A stretch of 64,000 nucleotides of DNA. Source: Streptomyces sp. A1277 (GTDB lineage: Bacteria; Actinomycetota; Actinomycetes; Streptomycetales; Streptomycetaceae). The translations under genes and the position numbers were made by a program. Below, in pieces: positions 1 to 8,145 of the stretch (position 1 is its first letter; each line of letters starts with the position of its first letter). A model generated the notes under the pieces. That model had not been told where the DNA came from. It was given only the letters and a program-made list of their open reading frames with translations, and searched no databases. Where the stretch lies: NCBI RefSeq assembly GCF_004795015.1, contig NZ_SSBI01000011.1:96846-160845 (forward strand), in the 5' to 3' direction.

Positions 1-650
1 CCCTCTCCCACCAGCGCGCGGCCGCGGCCCAGAAGAACGGCCTGTTCGAGGCCGAGATCACCCCGGTCGAGATCCCGCAGCGCAAGGGCGACCCGGTCCT
101 CTTCTCCAAGGACGAGGGCATCCGCCCCGAGACGACCGTCGAGTCCCTCGGCAAGCTGCGCCCGGCCTTCGCCAAGGACGGCACGATCACGGCGGGCACC
201 TCCTCGCAGATCTCCGACGGCGCCGCCGCGGTCGTCGTCATGAGCAAGGCCAAGGCCCAGGAGCTGGGCCTGGAGTGGATCGCCGAGATCGGCGCCCACG
301 GCAACGTGGCGGGCCCGGACAACTCGCTGCAGTCGCAGCCGTCGGGCGCGATCCGGCACGCGGTGCGGAAGGAGGGCATCGGCGTCGAGGACCTCGACCT
401 CATCGAGATCAACGAGGCGTTCGCGGCCGTCGCCGTCCAGTCCATGAAGGACCTCGGCGTCACCTCGGAGAAGGTCAACGTCAACGGCGGCGCCATCGCG
501 CTCGGCCACCCCATCGGGATGTCCGGCGCCCGCGTGGTCCTGCACCTGGCGCTGGAGCTGAAGCGGCGCGGCGGCGGCACCGGCGCGGCGGCCCTGTGCG
601 GCGGCGGCGGCCAGGGCGACGCCCTGATCCTGCGCGTTCCGGGCAAGTAG
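1..650 (+). CDS. Acetyl-CoA C-acyltransferase (thiolase), 3' part
   Basis: Degradative or biosynthetic thiolase that makes or cleaves acetoacetyl-CoA type beta-ketoacyl-CoAs in the cytoplasm. The reading frame is open from the window edge (first complete codon at position 3), so the N-terminus and the nucleophilic cysteine lie outside. Visible are the C-terminal thiolase domain motifs: NEAFA, the catalytic histidine in [16 protein letters not shown], and the second active-site cysteine in the final CGGGGQGDA. The gene ends 43 bases before meaB. Grouping with an acyl-CoA mutase chaperone suggests short or branched acyl-CoA metabolism. The exact substrate cannot be fixed from this fragment. Confidence 0.95.
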   Translation, partial: LSHQRAAAAQKNGLFEAEITPVEIPQRKGDPVLFSKDEGIRPETTVESLGKLRPAFAKDGTITAGTSSQISDGAAAVVVMSKAKAQELGLEWIAEIGAHGNVAGPDNSLQSQPSGAIRHAVRKEGIGVEDLDLIEINEAFAAVAVQSMKDLGVTSEKVNVNGGAIALGHPIGMSGARVVLHLALELKRRGGGTGAAALCGGGGQGDALILRVPGK

Positions 651-693
651 TACGCGGTACACGGACGACACGCAGCGAGGAAACGGAGCGGTG

Positions 694-1653
694 ATGGTGG
701 ATGTCCCCACCCTGGTGGAGCAGGCGCGTGCGGGCAGGCCGCGGGCCGTGGCGCGGCTCGTCTCGCTGGTGGAGGGGGCCTCGCCGCAGCTGCGCGAGGT
801 GATGGCGGCCCTGGCACCGCTGGCGGGCAACGCCTACGTCGTCGGCCTGACCGGTTCGCCGGGCGTCGGCAAGTCGACGTCGACGTCGGCGCTCGTCTCC
901 GCCTACCGGCGGCAGGGCAAGCGGGTCGCCGTCCTCGCCGTCGACCCGTCCTCGCCGTTCTCCGGCGGCGCGCTGCTCGGCGACCGGGTGCGGATGTCGG
1001 ACCACGCGTCCGACCCGGGCGTCTACATCCGCTCCATGGCGACCCGCGGCCACCTCGGCGGCCTCGCCTGGGCGGCGCCGCAGGCGATCCGGGTGCTGGA
1101 CGCGGCGGGCTTCGACGTGGTCCTGGTGGAGACCGTGGGCGTCGGCCAGTCCGAGGTGGAGATCGCCTCCCAGGCCGACACCTCGGTCGTCCTGCTCGCC
1201 CCCGGCATGGGCGACGGCATCCAGGCGGCCAAGGCCGGAATCCTGGAGATCGGCGACGTGTACGTGGTGAACAAGGCCGACCGGGACGGGGCGGACGCCA
1301 CCGCCCGCGAGCTCAACCACATGCTGGGTCTCGGGGAGTCCCGGGGCCCCGGCGACTGGCGGCCGCCGATCGTGAAGACGGTCGCCGCCCGGGGCGAGGG
1401 CGTCGACGAGGTGGTCGAGGCCCTGGAGAAGCACCGGGCGTGGATGGAGGAGCGCGGGGTCCTGGGCGAGCGGCGCGCGGCCCGCGCCGCCCGCGAGGTC
1501 GAGACGATCACGGTCACCCGGCTCCGCGAGCGCATCGGCAGCCTGCACGGCGACCGCCGCCTCGGCGCGCTGGCCGAGCGCATCGTCGCCGGCCGGCTCG
1601 ACCCGTACGCGGCGGCCGACGAGCTGGTGGCGGAGCTGACCGGCGAGAGCTGA
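694..1653 (+). CDS. meaB: MeaB-type GTPase, chaperone of B12-dependent acyl-CoA mutases
   Basis: G3E-family GTPase of 319 residues that, in its family, gates cobalamin loading and protects methylmalonyl-CoA or isobutyryl-CoA mutase from inactivation. Seen in the sequence: Walker A GSPGVGKSTS near residue 50, DPSSPFSGGALLGDR switch region, ETVGVGQSE, and the NKAD base-recognition motif. ATG at 694 is chosen because the protein then begins MVDVPTLVEQ, as I recall for orthologs. A GTG at 691 is directly upstream and would add one residue. Purine-rich GAGGAAA lies at about 677-683. It follows the thiolase gene and ends just before a strong terminator. A likely client, icmA, lies 15 kb downstream. 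Confidence 0.95.
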   Translation: MVDVPTLVEQARAGRPRAVARLVSLVEGASPQLREVMAALAPLAGNAYVVGLTGSPGVGKSTSTSALVSAYRRQGKRVAVLAVDPSSPFSGGALLGDRVRMSDHASDPGVYIRSMATRGHLGGLAWAAPQAIRVLDAAGFDVVLVETVGVGQSEVEIASQADTSVVLLAPGMGDGIQAAKAGILEIGDVYVVNKADRDGADATARELNHMLGLGESRGPGDWRPPIVKTVAARGEGVDEVVEALEKHRAWMEERGVLGERRAARAAREVETITVTRLRERIGSLHGDRRLGALAERIVAGRLDPYAAADELVAELTGES

Positions 1654-1674
1654 CGGGTCCTCGGCGGGGCCCGG

Positions 1675-1718
1675 GGCCTTCTTCGGGCGCGGCGTGCGGG
1701 CCGCGCCCGAAGAAGGCC
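1675..1718 (+). terminator. Rho-independent terminator after meaB
   Basis: A perfect 19-bp stem (1675-1693 pairing with 1700-1718) with loop GTGCGG is followed by CTTTT. It closes the thiolase-meaB transcript. Confidence 0.9.
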
Positions 1719-1849
1719 CTTTTGCGTTGTCGCGGCGTCAGCGGGCTGCGGCCGGAGGAAGCCCTTTTGTATTGACGCGGCGTCAGCGGGCTGCGGCCGG
1801 AGAGGGCCTGGCCCTTGCGTGCTGACGCAGCGTCAGTGCCCCGCGGAGA
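1716..1849. repeat. Imperfect tandem repeat, about 45-bp unit, three copies
   Basis: Units begin with GCCCTT at 1716, 1761 and 1811. A 27-bp block is identical in the first two (1731-1757 and 1776-1802). Each unit holds a short inverted repeat of the form GACGC-n-GCGTC or a near match, clearest at 1773-1785 and 1822-1836. The array lies just beyond the meaB terminator and upstream of the first kinase gene. There are too few copies and no fixed spacers, so it is not a CRISPR. Confidence 0.8.
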
Positions 1850-1939
1850 CCGCGGTGTTCGCGTACGTACCCCCTTCCTTCCGGCCGTGGCAGGATGATC
1901 GGCGGTCACGTGTCATGAGCACCAGGGGGGAAGTGGCGC

Positions 1940-4417
1940 ATGCTCGGTCCGCTCCGCGAGGACTCGCCCAGGACGATCGGCCCGTACACGATCCGGGCCC
2001 GGCTGGGCGCGGGCGGCATGGGCGAGGTCTTCCTCGGCGACCGCGGCGACGGCACCGGGCCCGCCGCCGTCAAGACCGTCCGCCGCGACGTGGCCCAGGA
2101 CCCCGGCTTCCGCAGCCGCTTCCGCCGCGAGATCACCGTCGCCCGGTCCGTCACAGGGCCCCACCTCGCCCCGCTGCTCGACGGGGACGCCGACGCCGAG
2201 GTGCCCTGGCTGGCCACCGCGTACGTGGCGGGGCCGACGCTCTCCGCCGCCGTGCGCGGGGCGGGCGCGATGGGCGAGGCCGAGGTGCGGATGCTGGGCG
2301 CCGGGATCGCCCGCGCCCTGGCGGCCGTGCACGCGGCGGGGATCGTCCACCGCGACGTGAAGCCGGGCAACGTCATGCTCGCCGCAGACGGCCCCCGCCT
2401 CATCGACTTCGGCATCGCCCGGGACGCCGGCGCCACCCCGCTCACCACCACCAGCCGGATGGTCGGCAGCCCCGCCTTCATGTCCCCGGAACACGTGGCG
2501 GGCAGCGGACGCGTCGTGCCCGCGTCCGACGTCTTCTGCCTGGCCTCGGTGCTCTGCTTCGCCGCCACCGGGCGCGACCCGTTCGGCGACGGGCCCGTGG
2601 CCGCCGTCCTCTACCGCGTCAAGTACGTCGAGGCCGACCTCGCCGACGTGCCGGACGCCCTGCGCGCGGTCCTGGAGACCTGCCTGACCGCCGACCCGGC
2701 CGCCCGCCCCACCGCCGCCGACCTCGCCGAACGCCTCGCGCCCGGCGCCGCCGCCGACTGGCCCGCCCCGGTCGCCGGGCAGATCGCGGAGTACGGACGC
2801 GAACTGGCCCGGGCCGCCGCGCCGGCCGGGCCGCTGCTCCCCGGCTACACGCCCACCCAGGCGGTGACGGAGAGCCCGGCGGCGGCGCACCAACTGCCCA
2901 CCCGGGGTACAGATTTCGCCCCGGGCATCCACATCGCCCCCACGCAGGGCCCCGGCCTCCCGGCACCCGCCGGCCGCCGCCCGAGGCGGGCCCTGGGCGC
3001 CGCCCTCGCCGCACTGATCGTGCTGGGCGCGGCCACCGGCGGATACCTGGCCTGGCGTGACCGAGGCAGCGGCCCCGCCGGGGCATCACCCGGGTCCGCC
3101 GCCACCATCGTGGCGGGCGTGGACGAGAACGGCGGCCCGGACGCGTCCGGCAGCGTCCCGTACGGGCGTGACGTGCGGCCCCAGGGGTGGACGAAGGCGT
3201 GGAAGGGGAAGTTCTCCGGCAGCCCAGTCGGCTGTTCCGCGGGGCGCGATGTGGTGGTGTGCCGGATGGTGGACGGGACGTACGAGGCGTTGTCCGCGGC
3301 CGACGGCCACCGGATGTGGACGCTGGACACCGGGCAGTCCTCCCGTTCGGCGGGCTGGGGGCCGCGCGGGCAGTTCTTCATGCCGGCGGGTGCCACGCGC
3401 CCCACCGTGTACGACGACATCGTCCTGCTGGCCGCGGGCTCCCGGCTCCAATCGGTGGATGCCCGGACGGGCAAGGTCCGCTGGGAGTCCAGGTCGGGAG
3501 GGGCACACGGTCTGGACAGCGCCCCGGTCGTTGCCGGCGGTCTGGTCTTCGCCGCCACCACGTCCGCGCCCGAAGGGGCGGAGCTCGCCGCGTACGACCT
3601 CGCGACGGGCGCCGAAAAATGGCGCGAACCGCTCGCACCAGAGGGCATATCCAATGCCCAGAAGGGCAATTTCTGGCCGGTCGCCACCGATGGCGAGGTG
3701 CTGTACGCGGTCGGTGCGGACGCGCCGAGGGCGTTCCGGCCGAAGGACGGCGAACTGCTGGGCACCGCTGGCGGGGAGGCCGTGCAGGGCGCCGGGTCTC
3801 CCACGAACTCGGGGTGCGGGCACCTTCGGCTGTGGGGGGCATCCGCGTTCTGCGCGGCGAGCGTCACCAACGACGACGATCCCTCGGGCTTCGGCGAGGA
3901 CATGGTCCTGCTGAGGTTTGCGGCGGGGAGCCTCAAGGAGCAGGGCAGGGTGCCGTTGGAGTCCGGGCTGGCGGCCGGGGCCGCCCTGACCGCGCTCGAC
4001 GACCGGGTGATCGTACTCCGCAGGGGCGACGGGTACGTGGAGAGCGTGCCCGACGAGATCGTCGTCGTGGGGCGGGGCAACGGCCAGGCCCTGAGCCGTT
4101 TCCCGCTCGACGGGGAGCAGGAGCCGGGGATGAGCAATCCGGTCTCGAACCCCCTGATCGTTGCCGACACGGTCGTCTGGGCGGACAGCACGACGCTGTA
4201 CACGGTCCCGATCCACCCCGACGGAACCCTGGGGTCCCTGGTCCGGACCGAGCTTCCGGGCGCTCCGGGGCCGAGCGGGACGCCCACGTACGACTCCGTC
4301 ACCAACGGCATCGATCTGGAAAGCGAACTGCTCGACCCCCAGGTGCTGCCGGTCGGCGGGGTCGTGCACGTCGTCTACGACGACGGCACCACGGTCTCCG
4401 TGCCGCTGCCCCAGTAA
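1940..4417 (+). CDS. Membrane Ser/Thr protein kinase with PQQ-repeat extracellular domain (1)
   Basis: Hanks-type kinase of 825 residues. The N-terminal catalytic domain (about residues 14-270) shows the glycine loop GAGGMGEVF (23-31), ATP-binding Lys45, HRDVKPGN with catalytic Asp139, and DFG at 156-158, so it should be active. A Pro/Ala-rich linker leads to one membrane segment near residues 350-371. The extracellular remainder has repeated DARTGKVRWE and DLATGAEKWRE type blades typical of PQQ or WD-like beta-propellers. By family knowledge such propellers sense ligands or bind partners outside the cell. No PASTA repeats are present. It is followed 28 bases later by a paralog. The ligand and phosphorylation targets are unknown. 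Confidence 0.93.
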   Translation: MLGPLREDSPRTIGPYTIRARLGAGGMGEVFLGDRGDGTGPAAVKTVRRDVAQDPGFRSRFRREITVARSVTGPHLAPLLDGDADAEVPWLATAYVAGPTLSAAVRGAGAMGEAEVRMLGAGIARALAAVHAAGIVHRDVKPGNVMLAADGPRLIDFGIARDAGATPLTTTSRMVGSPAFMSPEHVAGSGRVVPASDVFCLASVLCFAATGRDPFGDGPVAAVLYRVKYVEADLADVPDALRAVLETCLTADPAARPTAADLAERLAPGAAADWPAPVAGQIAEYGRELARAAAPAGPLLPGYTPTQAVTESPAAAHQLPTRGTDFAPGIHIAPTQGPGLPAPAGRRPRRALGAALAALIVLGAATGGYLAWRDRGSGPAGASPGSAATIVAGVDENGGPDASGSVPYGRDVRPQGWTKAWKGKFSGSPVGCSAGRDVVVCRMVDGTYEALSAADGHRMWTLDTGQSSRSAGWGPRGQFFMPAGATRPTVYDDIVLLAAGSRLQSVDARTGKVRWESRSGGAHGLDSAPVVAGGLVFAATTSAPEGAELAAYDLATGAEKWREPLAPEGISNAQKGNFWPVATDGEVLYAVGADAPRAFRPKDGELLGTAGGEAVQGAGSPTNSGCGHLRLWGASAFCAASVTNDDDPSGFGEDMVLLRFAAGSLKEQGRVPLESGLAAGAALTALDDRVIVLRRGDGYVESVPDEIVVVGRGNGQALSRFPLDGEQEPGMSNPVSNPLIVADTVVWADSTTLYTVPIHPDGTLGSLVRTELPGAPGPSGTPTYDSVTNGIDLESELLDPQVLPVGGVVHVVYDDGTTVSVPLPQ

Positions 4418-4445
4418 CCCCCGCACGGACCGAGGAGTTCGCACA

Positions 4446-6722
4446 GTGATCGAGCCGCTGCCGGCCGGTAGGGCCCGGCTGATCGGACCCTACCAACTGC
4501 TCGGGCTGCTGGGCGCGGGCGGCATGGGTGAGGTGTACCTGGCCAGGCCCGCCGGAGGTACGGAGGTCACCGGCGAACTGGTCGCGCTCAAGACCATCCG
4601 GCCCGACCTGGATCTGGACGACGGCTTCCGGGTCCGCTTCCGTCGCGAGATCGCCGCCGCCGAGGCCGTGCGCAGCCCGCACACCGCCGCTCTCGTGGGC
4701 GGCGACGCGAACGGCCGGCTGCCGTGGCTGGCGACCGAGTACGTGCCGGGCCCCTCGCTCGCCGAGGCGGTGGCCCGTACCGGCCCGCTCCCCGAACCTG
4801 TGGTCCGGGCCGTGGGCGCCGGTCTCGCCCTGGCCCTCGCGGACATGCACGCCGTGCGCGTCCTGCACCGCGACCTCAAGCCGGGCAACGTGCTCCTGGG
4901 TCCGGACGGGCCCAAGGTCATCGACTTCGGGATCGCCCAGGGCTTCGACGCCACCCAGCTCACCCGTACCGGAGTCGTCGTCGGCAGCCCCGGCTACATC
5001 TCGCCCGAGCACGTCAACGGCTCGCGCTCCCTCGTGCCCGCGTCGGACGTGTTCTGCCTGGGCGCGGTGCTGGCGTTCGCGGCGACGGGCCGGGGGCCGT
5101 TCGACGACTCCGACATGGCCGCAGTCATCTACCGGATCTCCCGGGGCGAGGCCGAACTCTCCCGCGTACCGCCCGGCCTGCGCACCGTGATCGAGTCCTG
5201 CCTGCGCGGCGACCCCGGGGCCCGGCCCACGCCCCGGCAGCTGGCGGACCTGCTGCTGCCGGACCGCCCGACCCCCGGCGCCTTCCCCTGGACCGACGCG
5301 GTAAGCGGTCAGCTGGCCGCCCACGCGTCGGCGGCCGAGGCATGCGCCCGGGCGGCCGCACCGTCGGCGGCCGCCCCCGCGCTCCCGCCCTCTCCCCCGG
5401 CCTTTGCCCCTACGCCGGTCGTGCCCGTGGCCGTCCCGGGCGAGCGAGCCGGCAACAGGGGGCCGCGGATCGGGGTGGCGGTGGCGGCGGCGGTGGTGTG
5501 CGTCGTCCTGGGCGCGGTGCTGCTTCCGGACCTCTTCGCAGGGGACGGCGGGGAGGATGGCAAGGCGGGCGGTACGCAACCGACCGCTTCCGCATCCGAC
5601 GCCGCACGCACGGAGTCCGGACCCGTCGTCTTTCCCGGCGCGGATCCGGGACGCACCGGGGACTTCGGGGCGGCGGCAGCGGACGTCTCCACGAAGCCGA
5701 AGGGCTGGAAGGCATGGAAGGCCGAGGTCGAGGACGGTCCGGTGGAGTGCGCGCTCGCGGGTACGTCCCTGGTGTGCGGCGGTCCGCGCCGTGTCACCGT
5801 GCTGGACGCGGCGAACGGTGAGCGGCGCTGGCGCACTCCGGAGGGCGAGGGCGCGACGGCCCCCGTGTCGGTGGGCGCCGTCCTCGGCACCACCGTCTAC
5901 GCCTTCGAGGGCAACGCCCTGGTGGCGCGCGACCTGTCCGACGGCAAGGAGCAATGGCGCGAACGGCTTCCGGAAGGCTCCCGGTTGGCCGACTCCGTGC
6001 AGGTCGGCGACGTCCTCTACTACGCCGCGAAGCCGGCCGGTTCCGGCACCGGCCGGCTGATCGCCCAGCGACTGACCGGCAAGCGCGCGCAGGTTTGGGA
6101 CATGGCGTGGCAGGAGCCGGCGGACGAGGCCGAACTGCTTTTCGCCGATGGCCGTCTCGTCGCGGTCGGCGAGGCCGTCACCGTCCTGAAGGCGGCGGAC
6201 GGCTCACGGCAGCCGGGCGTCCCGGCGGGCGACCTCAACTGCCGCACACCGGTCCTCAAGGGAAGGCAACTGCTCTGTTCGGGCTCCGACGGCCTGACGA
6301 TCGTGGACGTGGAAGCCCCGGACAAGCGCCGCACCGCCGCCCGCGGCGCGGACATCGCCTACCGTCCCGCGGTCTCGCGGGACGGCATTGTCGTGGCGAG
6401 CAGCAAGAACCAGGTGTCCGCGTTCGGCCTGGCCGACGGACAGCTGCGGTGGGTGACGTGTGACTGCGGCGACGGGCTGGAGACGGAGGGCGCGCCGTTC
6501 GTCGTCGGTGACAACGCCGTTGTCGTGGAGGGGCACGGGCCCGGCGCCATTCCCCTGGCCGCCGAGGGAGAACCCCGGCCCACGGGCTCCGGGTTGATCA
6601 AGAGCTGGCCCGGCAGGCCCGGAGACCCGCTCGACCCGGCATCCGTCTCGGTCATCGCCTCGGGCGACGCGCTGTTCATGAGCTTCGAGAACGGGACGGT
6701 CCTCTCTGCCTACGCCCCCTGA
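4446..6722 (+). CDS. Membrane Ser/Thr protein kinase with PQQ-repeat extracellular domain (2)
   Basis: Paralog of the preceding kinase, 758 residues. The GTG start is set by CGAGGAG about ten bases upstream and by alignment with the sister protein (both enter the fold with GPY before GAGGMGEVY). Lys49, HRDLKPGN with Asp143, and DFGIAQ are intact. A Pro/Ala-rich juxtamembrane stretch precedes one membrane segment (IGVAVAAAVVCVVLGAVLL). The extracellular part carries propeller-type blades such as LDAANGERRWR and LSDGKEQWRERL. Short spacing implies co-transcription. Two active-looking kinases with related but divergent sensor domains suggest paired or heteromeric sensing; that is inference. Confidence 0.93.
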   Translation: MIEPLPAGRARLIGPYQLLGLLGAGGMGEVYLARPAGGTEVTGELVALKTIRPDLDLDDGFRVRFRREIAAAEAVRSPHTAALVGGDANGRLPWLATEYVPGPSLAEAVARTGPLPEPVVRAVGAGLALALADMHAVRVLHRDLKPGNVLLGPDGPKVIDFGIAQGFDATQLTRTGVVVGSPGYISPEHVNGSRSLVPASDVFCLGAVLAFAATGRGPFDDSDMAAVIYRISRGEAELSRVPPGLRTVIESCLRGDPGARPTPRQLADLLLPDRPTPGAFPWTDAVSGQLAAHASAAEACARAAAPSAAAPALPPSPPAFAPTPVVPVAVPGERAGNRGPRIGVAVAAAVVCVVLGAVLLPDLFAGDGGEDGKAGGTQPTASASDAARTESGPVVFPGADPGRTGDFGAAAADVSTKPKGWKAWKAEVEDGPVECALAGTSLVCGGPRRVTVLDAANGERRWRTPEGEGATAPVSVGAVLGTTVYAFEGNALVARDLSDGKEQWRERLPEGSRLADSVQVGDVLYYAAKPAGSGTGRLIAQRLTGKRAQVWDMAWQEPADEAELLFADGRLVAVGEAVTVLKAADGSRQPGVPAGDLNCRTPVLKGRQLLCSGSDGLTIVDVEAPDKRRTAARGADIAYRPAVSRDGIVVASSKNQVSAFGLADGQLRWVTCDCGDGLETEGAPFVVGDNAVVVEGHGPGAIPLAAEGEPRPTGSGLIKSWPGRPGDPLDPASVSVIASGDALFMSFENGTVLSAYAP

Positions 6723-6743
6723 CGCTCCGGCCCGGGCGAGAGC

Positions 6744-7334
6744 TCAGTCGTCGTCCCGGTCGTCCCCGTCGTCATGGCCGCCGTCCGGCCGGTCCGCCGT
6801 GACGCCTCCCGTCCTCGCGTCCACGACCAGCTCGCGCGCCGCCCCGTCCTTGCCGCGCACGTCCACCTCCCAGTGCGCCGCCCCGCCGCGCCTGCCCTCC
6901 AGCTCCACCGAGGTCACCGTGCCCTGGGCCGACTTCAGCGCCGCGGCCACCGCCTCGTCCAGCGTGACGGAGGTCTTCCCGGGCGCGCGCCGGTCGCCGT
7001 CGCCGTCGTGGTCGATGTGCTTGCCGAGCACCTTGCCGTTGCCCGCGTCCACCGTCACGTCGTGCCACGCCCGGTCGGAGCCGTACACATCCAGCTCCCA
7101 GACGAGCCCGCCGTCCTCGTCGTCGAGCTCGGCCTCGGTCACCGTGCCCGGGACGGCCCGCAGACCGGCGGCGACCGCTTCGCCCACCGCGACCCGGGCG
7201 GTGGCGCTGCTCGCGGTGCTGCCGCGGCCGGCGCCGTCGTGGCCGTCGTCGTCGGTGAGGGCGACCGCCGTGGCGGCTGTGCCGCCGGCGAGCACGGCCG
7301 CGGTGACGGCGGCGATGACGATCTTGCGCTTCAT
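6744..7334 (-). CDS. Secreted PepSY-domain protein with acidic segments
   Basis: Exported protein of 196 residues. The start MKRKIVIAAV is supported by AGGAA seven bases upstream and gives a clear signal peptide (VIAAVTAAVLAGGTAATAVA). Two PepSY-like domains follow, each with EAV..AL/G...VPGTVTEAEL or AQGTVTSVEL, then a W(E/D)VDV strand and a VVDA.TG hairpin. Asp/His-rich stretches sit after the signal peptide (LTDDDGHDG), between the domains (HIDHDGDGD) and at the end (GHDDGDDRDDD). PepSY domains are known as inhibitors or modulators, often of proteases. The acidic stretches suggest divalent-cation binding. It is divergent from a response regulator gene across a likely operator, so it is probably the regulator's target. 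Confidence 0.88.
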   Translation of the reverse strand: MKRKIVIAAVTAAVLAGGTAATAVALTDDDGHDGAGRGSTASSATARVAVGEAVAAGLRAVPGTVTEAELDDEDGGLVWELDVYGSDRAWHDVTVDAGNGKVLGKHIDHDGDGDRRAPGKTSVTLDEAVAAALKSAQGTVTSVELEGRRGGAAHWEVDVRGKDGAARELVVDARTGGVTADRPDGGHDDGDDRDDD

Positions 7335-7425
7335 GAGGGTTCCTCCCGCATCGGATGTCGCTGGTCGGACGATGTCGCCGGCCGGATTCCTCCGGTGCGA
7401 CGCAGTCCACACTGCCGGGGCGATG

Positions 7426-7462
7426 CTGAACGCAGCCTGAAGCCACCTGAAGCCGTCTTCAG
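7426..7462. promoter_or_regulatory. CTGAA repeat operator in the PepSY / response-regulator intergenic region
   Basis: CTGAA occurs at 7426, 7437 and 7447, spaced 11 and 10 bases, and the inverted form CTTCAG is at 7457-7462. Direct repeats one helical turn apart are typical of OmpR-family binding sites. The site lies between the divergent PepSY and response-regulator genes, so it may control both. Confidence 0.6.
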
Positions 7463-7485
7463 CTTCGGTTTGCGACGCTGTGCAC

Positions 7486-8145
7486 ATGCGCCTGTTGATC
7501 GTGGAGGACGAGAAGCGGCTGGCGATCTCCCTGGCCCGGGGGCTCACCGCCGAGGGATTCGCCGTGGACGTCGTGCACGACGGGGCCGAGGGCCTGCACC
7601 GCGCCCTGGACGGTGCGTACGACCTCGTGGTCCTCGACATCATGCTGCCCGGGATGAACGGCTACCGGGTCTGCGCCGCCCTGCGCGCCGCCGGCCGCGA
7701 GGTGCCCGTCCTGATGCTGACCGCGAAGGACGGCGAGTACGACGAGGCGGAGGGCCTGGACACGGGCGCCGACGACTACCTGACCAAGCCGTTCAGCTAC
7801 GTGGTGCTGGTCGCCCGGGTCCGCGCCCTGCTGCGCCGCCGGGGCGGCTCCGCCTCGCCGGTGCTCACCGTCGGCGCCCTGCGCATGGACACCGCCGCCC
7901 GCCGCGTGCACCTCGGCGACGCCGAGACCACCCTGACCGCCAAGGAGTTCGCCGTCCTCGAACAGCTCGCGCTGCGGGCCGGGCAGGTGGTGAGCAAGGC
8001 GGAGATCCTGGAGCACGTCTGGGACTTCGCCTACGACGGCGACCCCAACATCGTCGAGGTGTACGTGAGCACCCTGCGCCGCAAGCTCGGCGCCGCCGCC
8101 ATCCGCACGGTGCGCGGCGCCGGTTACCGGCTGGAGGCGCTGTGA
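7486..8145 (+). CDS. OmpR-family response regulator
   Basis: Transcription factor of 219 residues. The receiver domain (1-115) has the acidic pair ED at 7-8, phosphoacceptor Asp51 in LVVLDIMLPG, the conserved Thr in MLTAKD and Lys in LTKPF. The C-terminal winged helix (about 128-217) ends VRTVRGAGYRLEAL. ATG at 7486 gives the standard MRLLIVEDE start; GTG at 7480 is possible. Its stop overlaps the kinase start by four bases (GTGA), indicating translational coupling. It probably acts on the CTGAA repeats just upstream. The pair resembles actinobacterial CseBC or PhoPQ-like systems but I cannot name the ortholog. Confidence 0.95.
   Translation: MRLLIVEDEKRLAISLARGLTAEGFAVDVVHDGAEGLHRALDGAYDLVVLDIMLPGMNGYRVCAALRAAGREVPVLMLTAKDGEYDEAEGLDTGADDYLTKPFSYVVLVARVRALLRRRGGSASPVLTVGALRMDTAARRVHLGDAETTLTAKEFAVLEQLALRAGQVVSKAEILEHVWDFAYDGDPNIVEVYVSTLRRKLGAAAIRTVRGAGYRLEAL

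Noticed and set aside
1..650. Truncated thiolase pseudogene
   Set aside because: The frame is open to the window edge and the visible motifs are intact; the missing part is simply outside.
1716..1849. CRISPR array
   Set aside because: Only three imperfect, contiguous repeats without fixed spacers and no cas genes in the window.
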